Positions 42,443-56,870 of a stretch of 64,000 bases of DNA are shown here, one piece after another. The notes beneath the pieces are model-generated. The model made no database searches, was not told the DNA's origin, and saw nothing but the letters and a program-made list of their open reading frames with translations. The stretch comes from Pinus tabuliformis. Taxonomy: Eukaryota; Streptophyta; Pinopsida; Pinales; Pinaceae. Made by a program: the position numbers and the translations under genes. Each line of letters starts with the position of its first letter. Within the stretch, counting starts at the first letter, position 1. Location: the NCBI GenBank assembly GCA_031772625.1, contig CM062805.1, positions 516,254,102 to 516,318,101 of the forward strand. Direction: 5' to 3'.

Positions 42443-43105
42443 CTACTTTTGAGGAGTAGGGACCATTTTTATGATGACAATTATTTTTGGGTCCACTTGT
42501 ATTCCCTCCTGAGATATTGAATGGCCAAGGACAATCCATGCATTCATAAATAATTCACACTTCTTATGAATAAGCAAGAGGTTCATTTCAATGCACCTAT
42601 TTAAGACTTTTCCCAAGTTAGAGAGAACCTCCAAGAAGTCATACCCATAGGGAGTGAAATCATCGATGTTGATCTCTACAAATTCATGGACTAGCTCAAC
42701 AAAGATGCTTAGAATGACCCTTTCAAAATTGGAAGAGGCATTACATAATTTGAAAGGAAGGATCTTATAAGCAAAGGTACCCCAAGGACAAGTGTATTTA
42801 GTTTTATCTTGGTTCTCTAGGCTGATCTGGATCTGAATGTAACCATTGAATCCATCTAAGAAAGAGAAGAACTTCTTCCCTGCAAGACCATCTAAAACTT
42901 GATCAATGAAAGGTAAAGGGAAATGGTATTTCTTAGTGGCTTTGTTCAGTTCTCTATAGTCCACATAGATCCCCCACTTTCCATTCTTCTTTGGTACCAA
43001 AACTAGAAGGGAAACCCACTCACTATCTAAGATGGGGTAGATGAACCATGCGTCCAACAACTTTTGCAACTCTTCCTTTACAATGTCTTTGAGGGTTGGT
43101 TTCAT
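42443..43105 (-). pseudogene. Element D reverse transcriptase, Athila-like, inactive
   Basis: A continuous stretch of 220 codons. Blocks: DIVKEELQKLLDAWFIYPI, VPKKNGKWGIYVDYRELNKATKK, FPLPFIDQVLDGLAGK, FSFLDGFNGYIQIQI, CPWGTFAYKILPFKLCNASSNF and LSNLGKVLNRCIEMNLLL. These are typical of Athila-clade elements. The catalytic box is EINIDDFT: Tyr-Met of YMDD is changed to Asn-Ile, and PFGL is PFKL. Confidence 0.82.
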
Positions 43106-43578
43106 TCTCCTCTAAGGTTGGCGCACAGGTTTTCATCCTTCCTGGATGTAGATGTGATGAGTACACACTAAAGGATTCACCCCTTTCATTTATTTATAGC
43201 TCCAAGCAAAGGCATCTAAGTGCTCTCTCAACATTTTGCACAACTTCTTTTCTTGGTTGGCTGAGAGAGAGGGGTTAATATTCAAGGTTTTAGATGGACC
43301 AAATTATACCATTTTGACATGTGCAAGACTTGGTTCCACTAGGCATAACTCATTCCAAGGATTACCCTAAGATTTGTCAACAAGCTCATCAAGAGGCATG
43401 GTGTTGGGGGGCTAGTTCTGGAGAATTTGATTAATGAGGTCATCTTCATCAGGCTCCCCCCTCCTATAAAAAAATATAGGGTACATATTATATGGGATCT
43501 TATATGATACACTTCATCTTCATCCTCCTCTTCCAACCATAGGGGTAGGTCATGCTCAAGGGATGTTTGAGTAGAAGG

Positions 43579-44013
43579 TTACATTACCAACTGTTTGGAA
43601 AAATTCCCATTCTTAATGGTCATTTTCCCAGCTCTGCAACTTATGTAAGAATCAACAGTGGCTAGCCATGGTATTCCAAGGATGAGAGGATAACCATTGA
43701 ATTTGGTCTTGGGTTGGAGAAATAGGAAGTCAACGGGATACTCCCAGGAGTCAATAGAGACCATTACATCCTCAACAACTCCCTTAGGAGCCACTATGGA
43801 CCTATCTGCAAGTTGCAGCACAATGGTGGTCTTTCTCAAGTATCCTTGGAGGTTTATATTGAACATGGTTTCATTAGTCATCACATTGATGGAAACCCCA
43901 ATACCAATCAAGGTGTGAGGGCCAATGATTCCATTAATGTGCACATCTACTATAGGACTCCCAAGATCTAGATACTTTGGGAAAATCACTCTCCCCAACA
44001 TTAGATCAGACAA
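43579..44013 (-). pseudogene. Element D protease, active site lost
   Basis: PIVDVHINGIIGPHTLIGIGVSINVM corresponds to the D-L-G-A-S-I-N active site of Athila-type proteases; the Asp is Gly. QGYLRKTTIVLQLADRSIVAPKGVVEDVMV and YPLILGIPWLATVDSYI follow as in the family. It lies 470 bases upstream of RT on the same strand, with a degraded linker. Confidence 0.78.
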
Positions 44014-44408
44014 TTAATCAATAAAATTGATGGTAGGGGTGTATTTATTTCTCCTCCCAATATGTTTGAAGCATTTCTCTTTTATAAGATTATTGTAGAT
44101 GGGAACGTCCTTGATATCTTGGAGGAGTGGGATTTTAACACACAGGTTTTTAAATTCTCCTATAAGTTCAGTCTCTTCCGGGGTGTGTTTGTTAGGATGG
44201 ATCAATCTTTCAGGAAAAGGAGGTGGATTTACTTGAGGGATACTCTCTTCCTTTTCCTATTCAAGATCCTCAGGTTTCGATGGAGGTTGGTTAGCTCGGA
44301 GCACTCTTCTACACCTGAGATTGATTTCTTGAATCACCATTGCATAGGCAGGGTAAGTTGTCTCTCCACTACAGACCTATTGTGCCTGCTTTTTATTCGG
44401 GTTCATAT

Positions 44409-45847
44409 TTAGTTGAGAAGGCATCTAAGGTTGCTTGGGTGGAGTAGGATGAATGAGTTGTGGTTGAGATGGAGGCAAAGGTAGTAAAACAAGAGGTTGG
44501 TTGAGTTTAGGCCACCAACCTTATGATGGGTTATTCCAATGAGGATGTGTAGAAGCATATGGCTAAAATGTTTGATTAACAGGTTGGGCAGGATACTAAG
44601 GTGCATAAGGGTAAAAATAAGGTGTGGACTATGATTGATGAGTAGAATATTACCAAGGTGGTAGGGGTGCATTCTGGTTGGGATGCTAATAGGAGTAGGA
44701 TGCACCTTGTATGCCCTGCTTGTGTGGTCAAGGTCCTTGAGGCTTCCTTTGGTTGATCAAACAAAGTTGTTCAACCCCACCTTCTACCCCTTAGTATACA
44801 ACATTCAATCTGTACAAAGAAGGACACTTATTTGTGGCATGGTTCTCATCATAGATTGAGACGACCTATATAACATTTAATGAACATTCATTTCTGGGTG
44901 CCTTCTAGTGCATTTAAGGAAAATGATAGGTAAGTCTCTCTCTGCTTCTTCTTGTATCCTCTTGATCTACATGGTTTCCATTTTCATATAAAAGGTATGC
45001 AATGTTTCACTTTTAAAGTCCTCCAACATGTTTCCAATTTCATTCTTGATAGATGTTGTGGAGGAAGAGGAACTTGCCAAAGCTTGACTAGACCTACCCT
45101 TCTTCCTAGAAGCCCTAAAATGGTTTTTGAATACTATCTTGATGTTTTCATAGGGTATATGATAAATTTCTCCCCCAAACATCATATTTAGGGTTTCCAG
45201 TATGTCCTCCCTAATTCCTCTAATAAGGACTAACTTGAGTGATTCGGGATCAAGGTTGCATCTAGCCCACCTATAACCAAGCTGGAACCTTTTCTCATAG
45301 TCTTCGAGGGATTCATCAGGTCCAAGAGTCATTATAAAGATTTCCTCTTTGGTGTCTTTGAACCTACAATAGTCCTTATACTTTTTGTTAAAGGATTGTT
45401 GCATTTGAGCCCAAGTAGTGATGTTATCCCTAGGTAGACCCATGAACTAGCGCAAGGCTGCATCCCTAAGGGTGGATAGGAACAACTTTAGCTTCTGGTC
45501 ATCAGTAATATAATCATAAGTCATATAGAAAAAAAAAAACTCAAACAAAAAAGTATTAGGGTCATTTGAGGTTAAGCCATGGAAGTGAAGAAGGGTAGAA
45601 GGGCTTATATTCTTCATCCTAACATCTCCATTAGTTTCTCTGATGGGAAAACATCCTCATTTATGTTTTCAGCCATGGTGTGGGTATTTGGAATGGATTC
45701 TTCTTTTTCTTCCCAAGTAGGTTCTTCAAATATATCAGGTTGTTCACCGAAGGGGTCTTCTAACTCCCCTGCAGTTAGAGAGGGAAGTTGACAGTCACCG
45801 AAGAAGAGTGAAGGTTTACTTTTGGATGGTGTGGGGGTATTTGGCAA
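44409..45847 (-). pseudogene. Element D gag
   Basis: From right to left: an acidic N-terminus (PSLFFGDCQLPSLTAGELEDPF), then LSTLRDAALR, a TAG where Trp is expected, and FMGLPRDNITTWAQMQQSFNKKYKDYCRFKDTKEEIF, GPDESLEDYEKRFQLGYRWARC and LDPESLKLVLIRGIREDILETL, the Retrotrans_gag core, then HFRASRKKGRSSQALASSS. Left of 44967 a Tyr/His/Pro-rich C-terminal tail is scattered over frames. The core identity is secure; at least one nonsense codon and several frameshifts are seen. Confidence 0.75.
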
Positions 45848-46013
45848 GAATTTTCCTAAAGTGTCTCAACCAATATGAGGAATGAAATAATTTTTTTCCC
45901 TTTTATGTGATTTTTTCAAAACTAAACGAAAAACAGAAAGGAAAACAGAACTAACATCTACCTACTGAATGGAAAATAGAAAGGAAAGAAGAAATAACAT
46001 CTACCTAGACACC

Positions 46014-46031
46014 TCCCCGACAATGGAGCCA
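46014..46031 (-). promoter_or_regulatory. Primer-binding site of element D
   Basis: Plus strand TCCCCGACAATGGAGCCA; on the element strand TGGCTCCATTGTCGGGGA, four changes from the TGGCGCCGTTGCCGGGGA site common in Athila and related elements. Confidence 0.65.
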
Positions 46032-46032
46032 A

Positions 46033-47860
46033 AAATATGGTGAGGCATGGTATTGCACCAAGAGTGCTGCAACTTCGAGAGGCTCTTCAACTTTACTTAT
46101 CAAACCGGGGTTTCATACAAACTTCATGATAGTGCTATATACAAAGTAGATGCATTCTACTCATGCCACCCTCAACTAGGTCACTTGATCGTTAGGGTTC
46201 CAAGAGTATTCCTCTACTAAACTAAAAGGATATTAACTACGAAAAGTAGAATGTGAATGCTAGTCCTTGTGTATAGAAAGTAAATGCTTTTAAACTCAAA
46301 CTTGTAAGTGTTTTCAACTTATAAATTCTATGAAAGAACACAAGACTTATGCTAATTTGCAGAAAGGAAACTACTCTAACTTTCCATCAAACATCTAGCT
46401 ATCAAGGATTCTTGAAAATAGAAGAATATCCTACCAATTCACAACTCAAGAATGCATGCATTGTTTATCTAATTCACACTTTGCAGATTAAGTAAAGTTC
46501 TAATTTCCAAATTTGAAATGAAATAACTAATGTTATTTGATCTTGCAGGAAAGGAAAAGGAATGAAGGGAATGGCCTAGGTGGTACTTCTGGTCATGGAG
46601 TCCAAGCTGAGGGGTCAACCTACTCCTAACTAATCTATGTTAGCATTACAATTCAAAATAGGTTGTTACAAGTGTGTTACAGGCTTCTTGTACTGCTACA
46701 GGAAGTCCTGAAAAGCTACAGGAAGTTGGTCTAGAGGGTTTAGAGAGTAATAATGATGGGTTGAAGTGATGGATAGCCGATTGAAGGCTTCGGGGAATGT
46801 AGGGAAGGTGATCAACACCCCTAGCCAAGCCCAACACTTCAAGAAGGTCGGATTTGGGCTAAGATGGATGCTCATGGTGACCGAAAAATAGAGATCAAGA
46901 ACATGGGTTGGAATGAATCAAAAGAGGATGGAGAAGTCCTAGATGGAGTTGGTGAAATCTTCCCTTGCTCGCAAACCCAACAACCCTACAAAAACACATG
47001 CACCTATTCCTATTTTCATTTGAAAAATATTACATGTAAAGGTGGAAAAGATGAATCGAATTCGGAAAACTATCTAACTCATGCTAAGGACTTTATTGAT
47101 GTAATGAACTACCTTCTAAGCTACAACAATCACATGAGAAGCAAAATTCCAAATGTAAACCTTTCCAAGAAATCATAAAAAAACTATCTACTAATGCCAA
47201 GAACTTGATCTATGCAATGAACAGAAAATCAAAATTTATTTTTGGGTTGTGATGTTGTGGTTGTCTAATCATACTCCCATGAGGGAAATGAGGTAGGGAT
47301 CACAGTCACAAAATTTTTGATGAGTTTTATTCTACTAAATTGCAACAACTAATTAATATTCTAAGCTAAAATAAGCAAGAATAAACTCTGCTAAAATGCA
47401 ACACTAATAAACATTCTATGCTAAAATAAATACAAATACATGAGACAGAATTAGGTTGCAAGGGTTTGGCCCTAACCCAAGAGCTTCAACCCTCTGAATC
47501 AACTCAGTTTTGGATCAAAACAAAGCTTATTATCATTTCAGAAATTTTGAATACATCATCAAAATAATAGTCACAAGTTCTTCAGCTCAATGGCCTCCTA
47601 GTTATAATAAAAATTCGAATCCTAATGAGTTCCTTAGCATGTTTATTTATACAAAGGGAAGCTACCAACAACTCCCTAGAAAATAGGGATATTTATCTCC
47701 CTAATTCGAGAATAGGTGGATCTAGATCTTCCTTGACTTCACTGGTTCAATTTCCAATGGCACCGAGTTAAGAGAGTTAGAGTAGGGATCTTTGACTAAT
47801 TGGAGGAGTAAAGGAGGTGGACAACGTCCAAGAATATCTCTTTTTTTCTACTTTTAGTTC
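46033..47860 (-). repeat. Probable 5' LTR of element D
   Basis: Follows the primer site. No coding frame is convincing. It contains CTACAGGAAG motifs near 46690-46730. The outer end cannot be placed exactly because the partner LTR on the left is not recognisable; 47860 is an upper limit set by the change to the satellite flank. Part of it may be unrelated. Confidence 0.4.
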
Positions 47861-50800
47861 ATACACTCAAATTAACTCCAAATTGCTCGAATTCATGCAT
47901 TTAACACACATTAGGTCACATGATATAGCAACACATCTTTTACTCCTCTCACTAAACATAATATAACAAAATTCGTAGATAAATGTGAGAAAAAGATAAT
48001 TTAATAAGATATAGGATCGAATTATGAGCCATTTAATATACCTATTGATGGTCCTCATCACATTGTATGACATTGCATTGTGAAAAAGATTGCCTCGATA
48101 TGAAAATAAATCATAGCCAAGCATGGTAAAGCATGGTCAAGCATGGTCCAACATTGCATTGGTCAACCATGTTCAACCATGTTCAACCATGTTCAACCTT
48201 GTTCTATAAAATAAAACATGGTAATCCATGGTTAATCATGGTCAAGCATGGTCAAACGTTGAATTGTGAAAAAAAATATTTTGATATGAAAATCAACCAT
48301 GGTTAAGCATGGTCAACCATAGTCCAATGTCACATTGTGACAAGGATTGTCTCAATATGAAAATCAACCATGGTCAACCATGTTTATTTTAGTGTTTATA
48401 ATATTTATCTTAGGTTTTATACCTTGGGTTTATATTATTCCCTTGGCTTCATTATCCAATTTTTTTATTAATCCCTTAGGTTTATATTACCGATCCTTAG
48501 GGTTTATTATTACCTTGGGTTTATAATATAGATCATGGTCAACCATTTCCAACCATATTCTATAAAAGAAATCATGGTCATCCATGCTCCTACATCACAT
48601 TCTAGCAAGTATTGTCTCAATATGTCAGTAAATCATTGTTTCAACCATGGTCCAACATTGGATTATGACAAAAACGATTTCAATATGATAATCATGGTCA
48701 ATCATGGTCAACATTGGTAAACCATGTTCAACCATGTTTTATAAAATAATAAATTGTCATCCATGGTCAATCATGGTCAACCATGGTCGAACACCGTATT
48801 GTGACAAAGATTGTCTTGATATGAAAATTAACCACGATTATGCATGGTCAACCATGGTCCTACCTCACATTGTGACAAGGATTGCCTCAATATGAAAATC
48901 AACCATGGTCAACCATGTCTATTTTAGTGTTTATAATATATTCCCTCATGTTCATAATCCCTTAGGGTTTTAGTACTAATCCCTTGGGTTTATTAATACT
49001 TTTTTATTGTAATATCAATCCCTTGGATTTATTATTCCCTTGGGTTTATAATATCAATCATGGTCAACCATGGTCAATCATAGCCAACCATGGCCAATGA
49101 TGGTCAACCATGGTCGAATGTTTCATTGTGACAATGATTGCCTCAATATCAAAATCAACCATGGTCAACCATTTTCTGATGTTTCATTGTGAAAAAGATT
49201 GCCTCGATATGAAAATCAATCATAGCCAAGCATGGTCAACCATGGTCCAACATTGCATTTTCCAACCATTCAAGCATGGTCAAGCATGGTCCAACATTGC
49301 ATTTTCCAACCATTGGTCAACTATGTTCAACCATGTTTTATAAAATCAAACATGGTTATCTATGGTCAATCATGGTCAAGCATGGTCGAACGTCACATTG
49401 TGACAAAAATTGTTTTGATATGAAAATCAACCATGGTTAAGCATGGTCAACCATGGTCTAACGTCACATTGTTACAAGGATTGTCTCAATATGAAAATAA
49501 ACCATGGTCAACCATATTTATTTTAGTGTTTATAATATTTATCTTAGGGTTTATACCTTGGGTTTATAATAATAGTCCCTTGGGTTTAATATTATTCCCT
49601 TGGATTCATAATTCATAGGTTTTATTAATCCCTTAGGTATATATTATTGATCCCTAGGGTTTATTATCCCCTTGGGTTTATAATATTTATCATGGTCAAC
49701 CATCGCCAACCATATCTTATAAAATCAATCATGGTCAGCCATGCTCCTACGTCGCATTTTGGCAAGTATTGTCTCAATACGAAAGTCAATCATTGTTTCG
49801 ACCATGGTCCAACGTTAGATTATGAAAAATATTATTTCAATATGATAATAATGGTCAACCATGATAAAGCATGGTCAATCATTGTCAACCTTGGTAAACC
49901 ATGTTCAACCATGTTTTATAAAATAATAATTTTTCATCCATGGTTAATCATGGTCAACCATGGTCGAACGTTGTATTGTGAAAAAGATTGTCTTGATATA
50001 AAAATTAACCATGGTTAAGCATGGTCAAGCATGGTCCAACCTCACATTGTGACAAGGATTGTCTCAATATGAAAATAAACCATGGTCATCTATGGTCAAC
50101 CATGTTTATTTTAGTGTTCATAATATTATGCCCTTGGGTTCATAATCCCTTGGGGTTTTACTATTAATCCCTCGGGTTGATTATTCCTTTTGGATTATAA
50201 TATCAATCACTTGGGTTTATAATATCAATCATGGCCAACCATGGTCAATGATAGCCATCCATGGCTAATGATGGTCGACCATGGTCGAATGTCGCTTTGT
50301 GACCATGATTGCCTCAATATGAAAATCAACCATGGTCAACCATTTTCCAATGTCACATCGTGAAAAATATTTCCTCGATATGAAAATCAATCTTAGTCAA
50401 GCATGGTCACGATGGTCCAGCGTTGCATTGTCCAACCATTGGTCAACCATGGATGAACATGTTTGATTTTATAAAACATGGTTGAATGTCACATTTTCCA
50501 ACCATTGGTCAACCATGGATGACCATGTTTGATTTTATAGAACATGGTTTAATGTCACATTGTGACAAAAAATGTCTTGAAATGAAAATCAACCATGGTT
50601 AAGCATGGTCAACCATATTTCAACATCACATTGTGACAAGGATTTATTCAATATGAAAATCAACCATGGTCAACCATGTTTATTTTAGTGTTTATAATAT
50701 TTACCTTAGGGTTTATACCTCGACTTTATAATAATAGTCCCTTGGGTTTAATATTATTTCCTTGGGTTCATAATCCCTTGGAGTTTTAGTATTAATTCCT

Positions 50801-53800
50801 AAGTGTTAATATTCCTAGTGTTTAATATTATTCCCTTAGGTTTATAATTCCTCGGGGTTTTAGTATTAATCCCTAGGTTTTATTAATCCCTTGGGTTTAT
50901 ATATCGATCCCTAGGGTTTGTTATTCCCTTGGGTTTATAATATTGATTATGGTCAACCATGTTTGATAAATTCAATCATGGCCTTCCATCACCAACCATA
51001 TTTTATAAACTAAATCATTTTCTTCCATGGTTAATCATGGTCAAGCATGCTCCTACGCTGCATTCTAACAAATATTGTATCAATATGAAATTCAATCATT
51101 ATTTCAACCATGGTCCAATGTCAGATTATGACAAAGCTTATTTCAATATTATAATCACGGTCAACTATGATCGACCATGGTAAATCATGGTCAACCTTAG
51201 TAAACCATGTTCAACCATGTTTTATAAAATAATACATTGTCAGCCATGGTAAATCATGGTCAACCATGGTCAAACGTCATATTGTGACAAATATTGTCTT
51301 GATATGAAAATTAACTATGGTTAACCATGGTAAACCATGGTCCACCCTCACATTGTGACAAGGATGGTCTGAATATGAAAATTAACCATGGTCAACCATG
51401 TTTATTTTAGTGTTTAGAATATTGTTCCCTTGGGTTTTAGTATTAATCCCTTGGGTTTATTATTCCTTTTGGATTATAATATCAATCCCTTGGGTTTATT
51501 ATTCCCTTGGGTTTATAATATCAATCATGGTCAATCATAGCCAACCATGGCCAGTGATGGTCAACCATGGTTAAATGTAGCATTATGACAATGAGTGCCT
51601 CAATATGAAAATGAACCATGGTCAACCATTGTCCAATGTTGCATTGTGAAAAAGATTGCCTCAATATGAAAATCAATCATAGTCAAGAATGATCAAGCAT
51701 GGTACAATGTTGCATTGTCCAACCATTGGTCAACCATGTTCAACCTTGTTTTATAAAATCAAACGTGGCCATCCATGGTCAATCATGGTAAACCATGGTA
51801 AAACATCGCATTGTGACAAAAATTGTCTTGATATGAAAATCAACCATGGTTAAGCATGATCAACCATGGTACAACATCACATTATGACAAGGATTGTCTC
51901 AATATGAAAATCAACCATGGTCAACCATGTTTATTTTAGTGTTTATAATATTTATCTTAGGGTTTATAAATTGAGTTTATAATAATAGTCCCTTGGGTTT
52001 AATATTATTCCCTTGGCTTCATAATCCCTTGGAGTCTTAGTATTAATTCCTAAGGGTTCATACTCCTAGGGTTTAATATTATTCCCTTAGTTTTATAATC
52101 CCTATGGTTTTTAGTATTAATCCTTAGGTTTTATTAATCCCTTGGGCTTATGTTATCGATCCCTAGGGTTTATTATTCCCATGGGTTTATAATATCGATC
52201 ATGGTCAACCATGTTTTATAAATTCAATCATGGTCAACACTTGCCAACCATATTTTATGAAATCAATGATGGTTAACCATGGTTAATCATGGTCAACCAT
52301 TTCCAACCATATTTTATAAAATCAATCATGGTTAGTCATGGTTAATCATGGCCGACCATCCTCCTACATCGCATTTTGAGAAATATTGTCTCAGTATGAA
52401 AGTAAATCATTGTTTCAACCATGGTCCAACATTGCATTATGACAAATATGATTTCAATATGATAATCATGGTCAACCATGATCAACCATGGTCAACCTTG
52501 TTAAACCATGTTTTATAAAATAATACATTTTCATCCATGGTCAATCATGGTCAAACATGGTCGAACATTTTATTCTGACAAAGATTGTCTTGATATGAAA
52601 ATTAACCACTGTAAAGCATGGTCAACCATGGTCCAACCTCACATTGTGACAAGGATTGTCTCAATATGAAAATCAACGATTCTCAACCATGGTCAACCAT
52701 GTTTATTGTAATGTTTATAATACCTTGGGGTTATAATATTAGTCCCTTGGGTTTATTATTCCTTTAGGTTTATAATATCAATCCCTTGGGTTTATTATTC
52801 CTTTAGGTTTACAATATCAATCCCTTGGGTTTATTATTCCCTTGGGTTTATAATATCAATCATGGTTAACCATGGTTAATCATAGCCAACCAGGGCCAAC
52901 GATGGTCAACCATGGTCGAATGTCACATTGTGACAATTATTGGTTCGATATGAAAATCAACCATTGTCAACTATTGTCTGGCGTTGCATTGTGACAAAGA
53001 TTTCCTCGATATGAAAATCAATCATAGTTAAGCATGGTCAACCATGGTCCAATGTTGCATTGTCCAACCATTGGTCAACCATGTTCAACCATGTTCAACC
53101 ATGTTTTATAAAATTGAAAATGGTAATCCATGGTCAAACATGGTAAATATTGGTTGAATGTTGCATTATGACAAAAAATTTCTTGATATGAAAATCAACC
53201 ATGGTTAAGCATGGTCAACCATGGTCTAACGTCATGTTGTGACAAGGATTGTCTCAATCAACAATGGCCAACCATGTTTATTTTAGTGTTTATAATATTT
53301 ATCTTAGGGTTTATACCTTAATTTTATAATAATATTCCCTTGGGTTTAATATTATTCCCTTGGATTCATAATCCCTTGGAGTTTTAGTATTAATCCCTAA
53401 GGATTCAGATTCCTAGGGTTTAATATTATTCCCTTAGGTTTATAATCCCTTGGGTTTTTAGTATTAATCCCTAGGTTTTGTTAATCCCTTGGGTTTACAT
53501 TATCGATCCATAGGGTTTATTATTCCCTTAGGTTTATAATATAGACCATCATTAACCATGGTCATGGTCAGCCATGCTTGATAAATTCAATATGTTCAAC
53601 CATCACCAACCATATTTTATAAAATCAATCATGGTCAGCCATGGTTAATTATGGTAAGCCATGCTCCTATGTCGCATTCTGACAAAGATTCTCTCAATAT
53701 GAATGTCAATCATTGTTTCAACCATGGTTCAACATCACATTATGATAAAAATTATTCCAATATGATAATCATGGTCAACCATGATCAACCATGATCAATC

Positions 53801-55377
53801 ATGGTAAACCTTGGTAAACCATGTTCAAACATGTTTTATAAAATAATACATTTTCATCCATGGTCAATCATGGTCAACCATGGTCAAACATCATATTGTG
53901 AAAAAGATTGCCTTGATATGAAAATTAACCACGGTTAAGCATGGTAAACCATGGTCCAACCTCACATTGTGACAAGGATTGTCTCAATATGAAAATCAAC
54001 CATGGTCAACCATGCTTATTTTACTGTTCATAATACCTTGGGTTTATAATATTAGTCCCTTGGGTTTAATACTATTCCCTTAGAGTTTTAGTATTAATCC
54101 CTTGGGTTATTATTCCTTTAGGTTTATAATATCAATCCCTTTGATTTATTATTCCCTTCGGTTTGCAATATCAATAATGGTCAACCATGCTCAATCATAG
54201 GCAACCATGGCCAATGATGGTCAACCATGGTCGAATGTCGCATTGTGAAAATGATTTCTTCAATATGAAAATTAACAATGGTCAACCATTGTCCGACGTC
54301 ACATCGTCACAAAGATTTCCTCAATATGAAAATAAATCATAGTTAAGTATGGTCAAGCATGGTCCATTGTTGCATTGTCCAACCATTGGTCAACCATGTT
54401 CAACTATTTTTTATAAAATCAAACATGATCATCCATGGTAAATCATGGTCAACCATGGTTGAACGTCACATTGTGACAAAATTTGTCTTGATATGAAAAT
54501 CAACCATGGTTAAGCATGGCCAACCATGGTCTAATGTCACATTGTGACAAGGATTGTCTTAATATGGAAATCAAACATGGTCAACCATGTTTATTTTAGT
54601 GTTTATAATATTTATCTTAGGGTTTATACCTTGGGTTTATAATATTAGCCCCTTGGGTTTAATATTATTCCCTTGGATTCATAATCCCTTAGAGTTTTAG
54701 TAGTAATCCTTAAGGGTTCATATACTTAGGGTTTAATATTATTCCCTTAGGTTTATAATCCCTTCGGTTTTTAGTATTAATCCCTAGGTTTTATTAATCC
54801 CTTGGGATTATATTATCAATCCATATGTTTTATTATTCCATTCGGTTTATAATATCGATCATGGTCAACCATGGTTAACGATAGTCAACCATTTTTGATA
54901 AATTCAATCATGGTCAACCATCGCCAACCATATTTTATAAAATCAATCATGGCGATCCATGGTTAATCATGGTTAGCCATGTTGTTATGTCGAATTCTAA
55001 CAAAGATTCCCTCAATATGAAAGTAAATCATTGTTTCAACCATGGTCCAACATCGAAATATGACAAATATTATTTCAATATGATAATCATGGTCAACCAT
55101 GATAAACCATAGCCAATCATGGTCAACCATATTCAATCATGTTTTATAAAATAATACATCATCATCCATGGTCAATCATGGTCGAACATCGTATTGTGAA
55201 AAATATTGTCTTGACATGAAAATTAACCATGATTAAGCATAGTCAACCATGGTCCAACCTCACATTGTGACAGGGATTGTCTCAATATTAAAATCAACCA
55301 TGGTCAACCATGGTCAGCAATGTTTATTTTAGTGTTTATAGTAACTTGGGTTTATAATATTAGTCCCTTGGGTTAGC

Positions 55378-55382
55378 GTTAT
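55378..55382. repeat. Target-site duplication of the solo LTR, left copy (GTTAT)
   Basis: GTTAT is repeated at 56001-56005. Removing the insert with one copy restores satellite sequence (CCCTTGGGTTAGCGTTATTCCC). Confidence 0.8.
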
Positions 55383-56000
55383 TGATCCAAGTGGATGTTG
55401 GTGGCCACCCGCCTATCCCACTTGGAACCCTACAATTGCCTCTTTTAGTTTTTCAGTTTCCTTAATTGTAGCAAAATTTATTATTTTTAGTAGCTTTTTG
55501 GGTCCTAAACTTCCGGAGCCATTTTGAGGCCCTAAACGGCGTTTTTCGGCAATATACCGCCAACGATTTTTTTTTATAAAAACATCTTTTCTGTCATAGT
55601 CCTCGGAGAGATGTTTTCAATGGGGTATCATGCATGTCAAATAGAGATAATATGACCAAGTCACGACCCTGGGAATTTGGCTGTCCAACTAACCCCAACA
55701 GGGCCCATAAACTCTTGGTGTTACATCTCCTTGGGTTAGGGTTTTGGTTGTTTAGGGTCTTCTCTTATTGTTCAATAATAAAAAGGCCCTTGAGCCTCAT
55801 TGTAACATAGTTCAAATACATGTAGCCACCACATCTCTCCTAGAAGATAAGCTATCATCACTCGAGCTAGTCTCATTTCCATTCTATTTGTTAGCATATT
55901 TCAGTATTTTACATTAATGAAATGAAGTATTATCTCTACTGCATCTCTGTATTTATGTTTATTTCTATACTTTATTGTGTTCTTACATAAATCTGGATCA
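55383..56000. mobile_element. Solo LTR inserted in the satellite
   Basis: 618 bp, unlike the surrounding array. It begins TGATCCAAGTGGATG and ends CATAAATCTGGATCA, giving TG...CA ends and 7-bp inverted termini TGATCCA/TGGATCA, flanked by GTTAT duplications. AATAAAAAGG near 55777 may be a polyadenylation signal. No coding part is present, so recombination between two LTRs probably removed the body. Orientation is uncertain. Confidence 0.8.
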
Positions 56001-56870
56001 GTTATTCCCACGGGTTCATAATCCATTGGGGTTTTAGTATTAATCCCTTGGGTTTATTATTCCTTTAGGTTTATAATATCAATCCCTTGGGTTTATGATA
56101 TCAATCATGGTCAACCATTGTCAATCATAGCCAACAATGGCCAAAAATGCTCAACCATGGTCAAATGTCACATTATGATAATGATTGCCTCAATATGAAA
56201 ATCAACCATGGTCAACCATTGTCTGACGTCGCATTGTGACAAAGATTCCTCAATATGAAAATCAATCATAGTCAAGCATGGGAAACCATGGTCCAATGTT
56301 GCATTGTCCAACCATTGGTCAACCACATTCAACCATTTTTATAAAATCAAACATGCACGGTCAATCATGGTTAAGCATGGTTGAATGCCGCATTATGACA
56401 AAAACTATCTTGATATGAAAATCAATCATGATTAAGCATGGTCAACCATGGTCCAATGTCACATTGTGACAAGGATTGTCTCAATATGAAAATCAACCAT
56501 GGTCAACCATGTTTATTTTATTGTTTATAATACTAATCTTATGGTTTATACCTTGGGTTTATAATAATAGTCCCTTGGGTTTAATATTATTCCATTGGCT
56601 TCATAATCCCTTGGAGTTTTAGTATTAATCCCTAAGGGTTCATATTCCTTGGGTTTAATATTATTCCCTTAGGTTTATAATCCCTTGGGTTTCAAGTATT
56701 AATCCCTAGGTTTTATATTATTGATCCCTAGATTTTATTATTCCCTTGGGTTTATAATATCGATCATGGTCAACCATGGTTAACCATCACCAACCATATT
56801 TTATAAAATCATTCATGTCCAACCATAGTTAATCATGGTCAGCCATGCTCCTACGCCACATTCTCACAAA

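Noticed and set aside
46864..47178. Plus-strand frame of 105 codons opening with ATG (MDAHGDRKIEIKNMG)
   Set aside because: Lies in the probable LTR of D, has no recognisable motif and shows AT-driven composition; likely chance.
48535..51183. Several short frames rich in Val-Asn-His-Gly in the satellite
   Set aside because: They are translations of the CATGGTCAAC repeat; identical peptides recur in many copies and frames, so there is no evidence of a gene.
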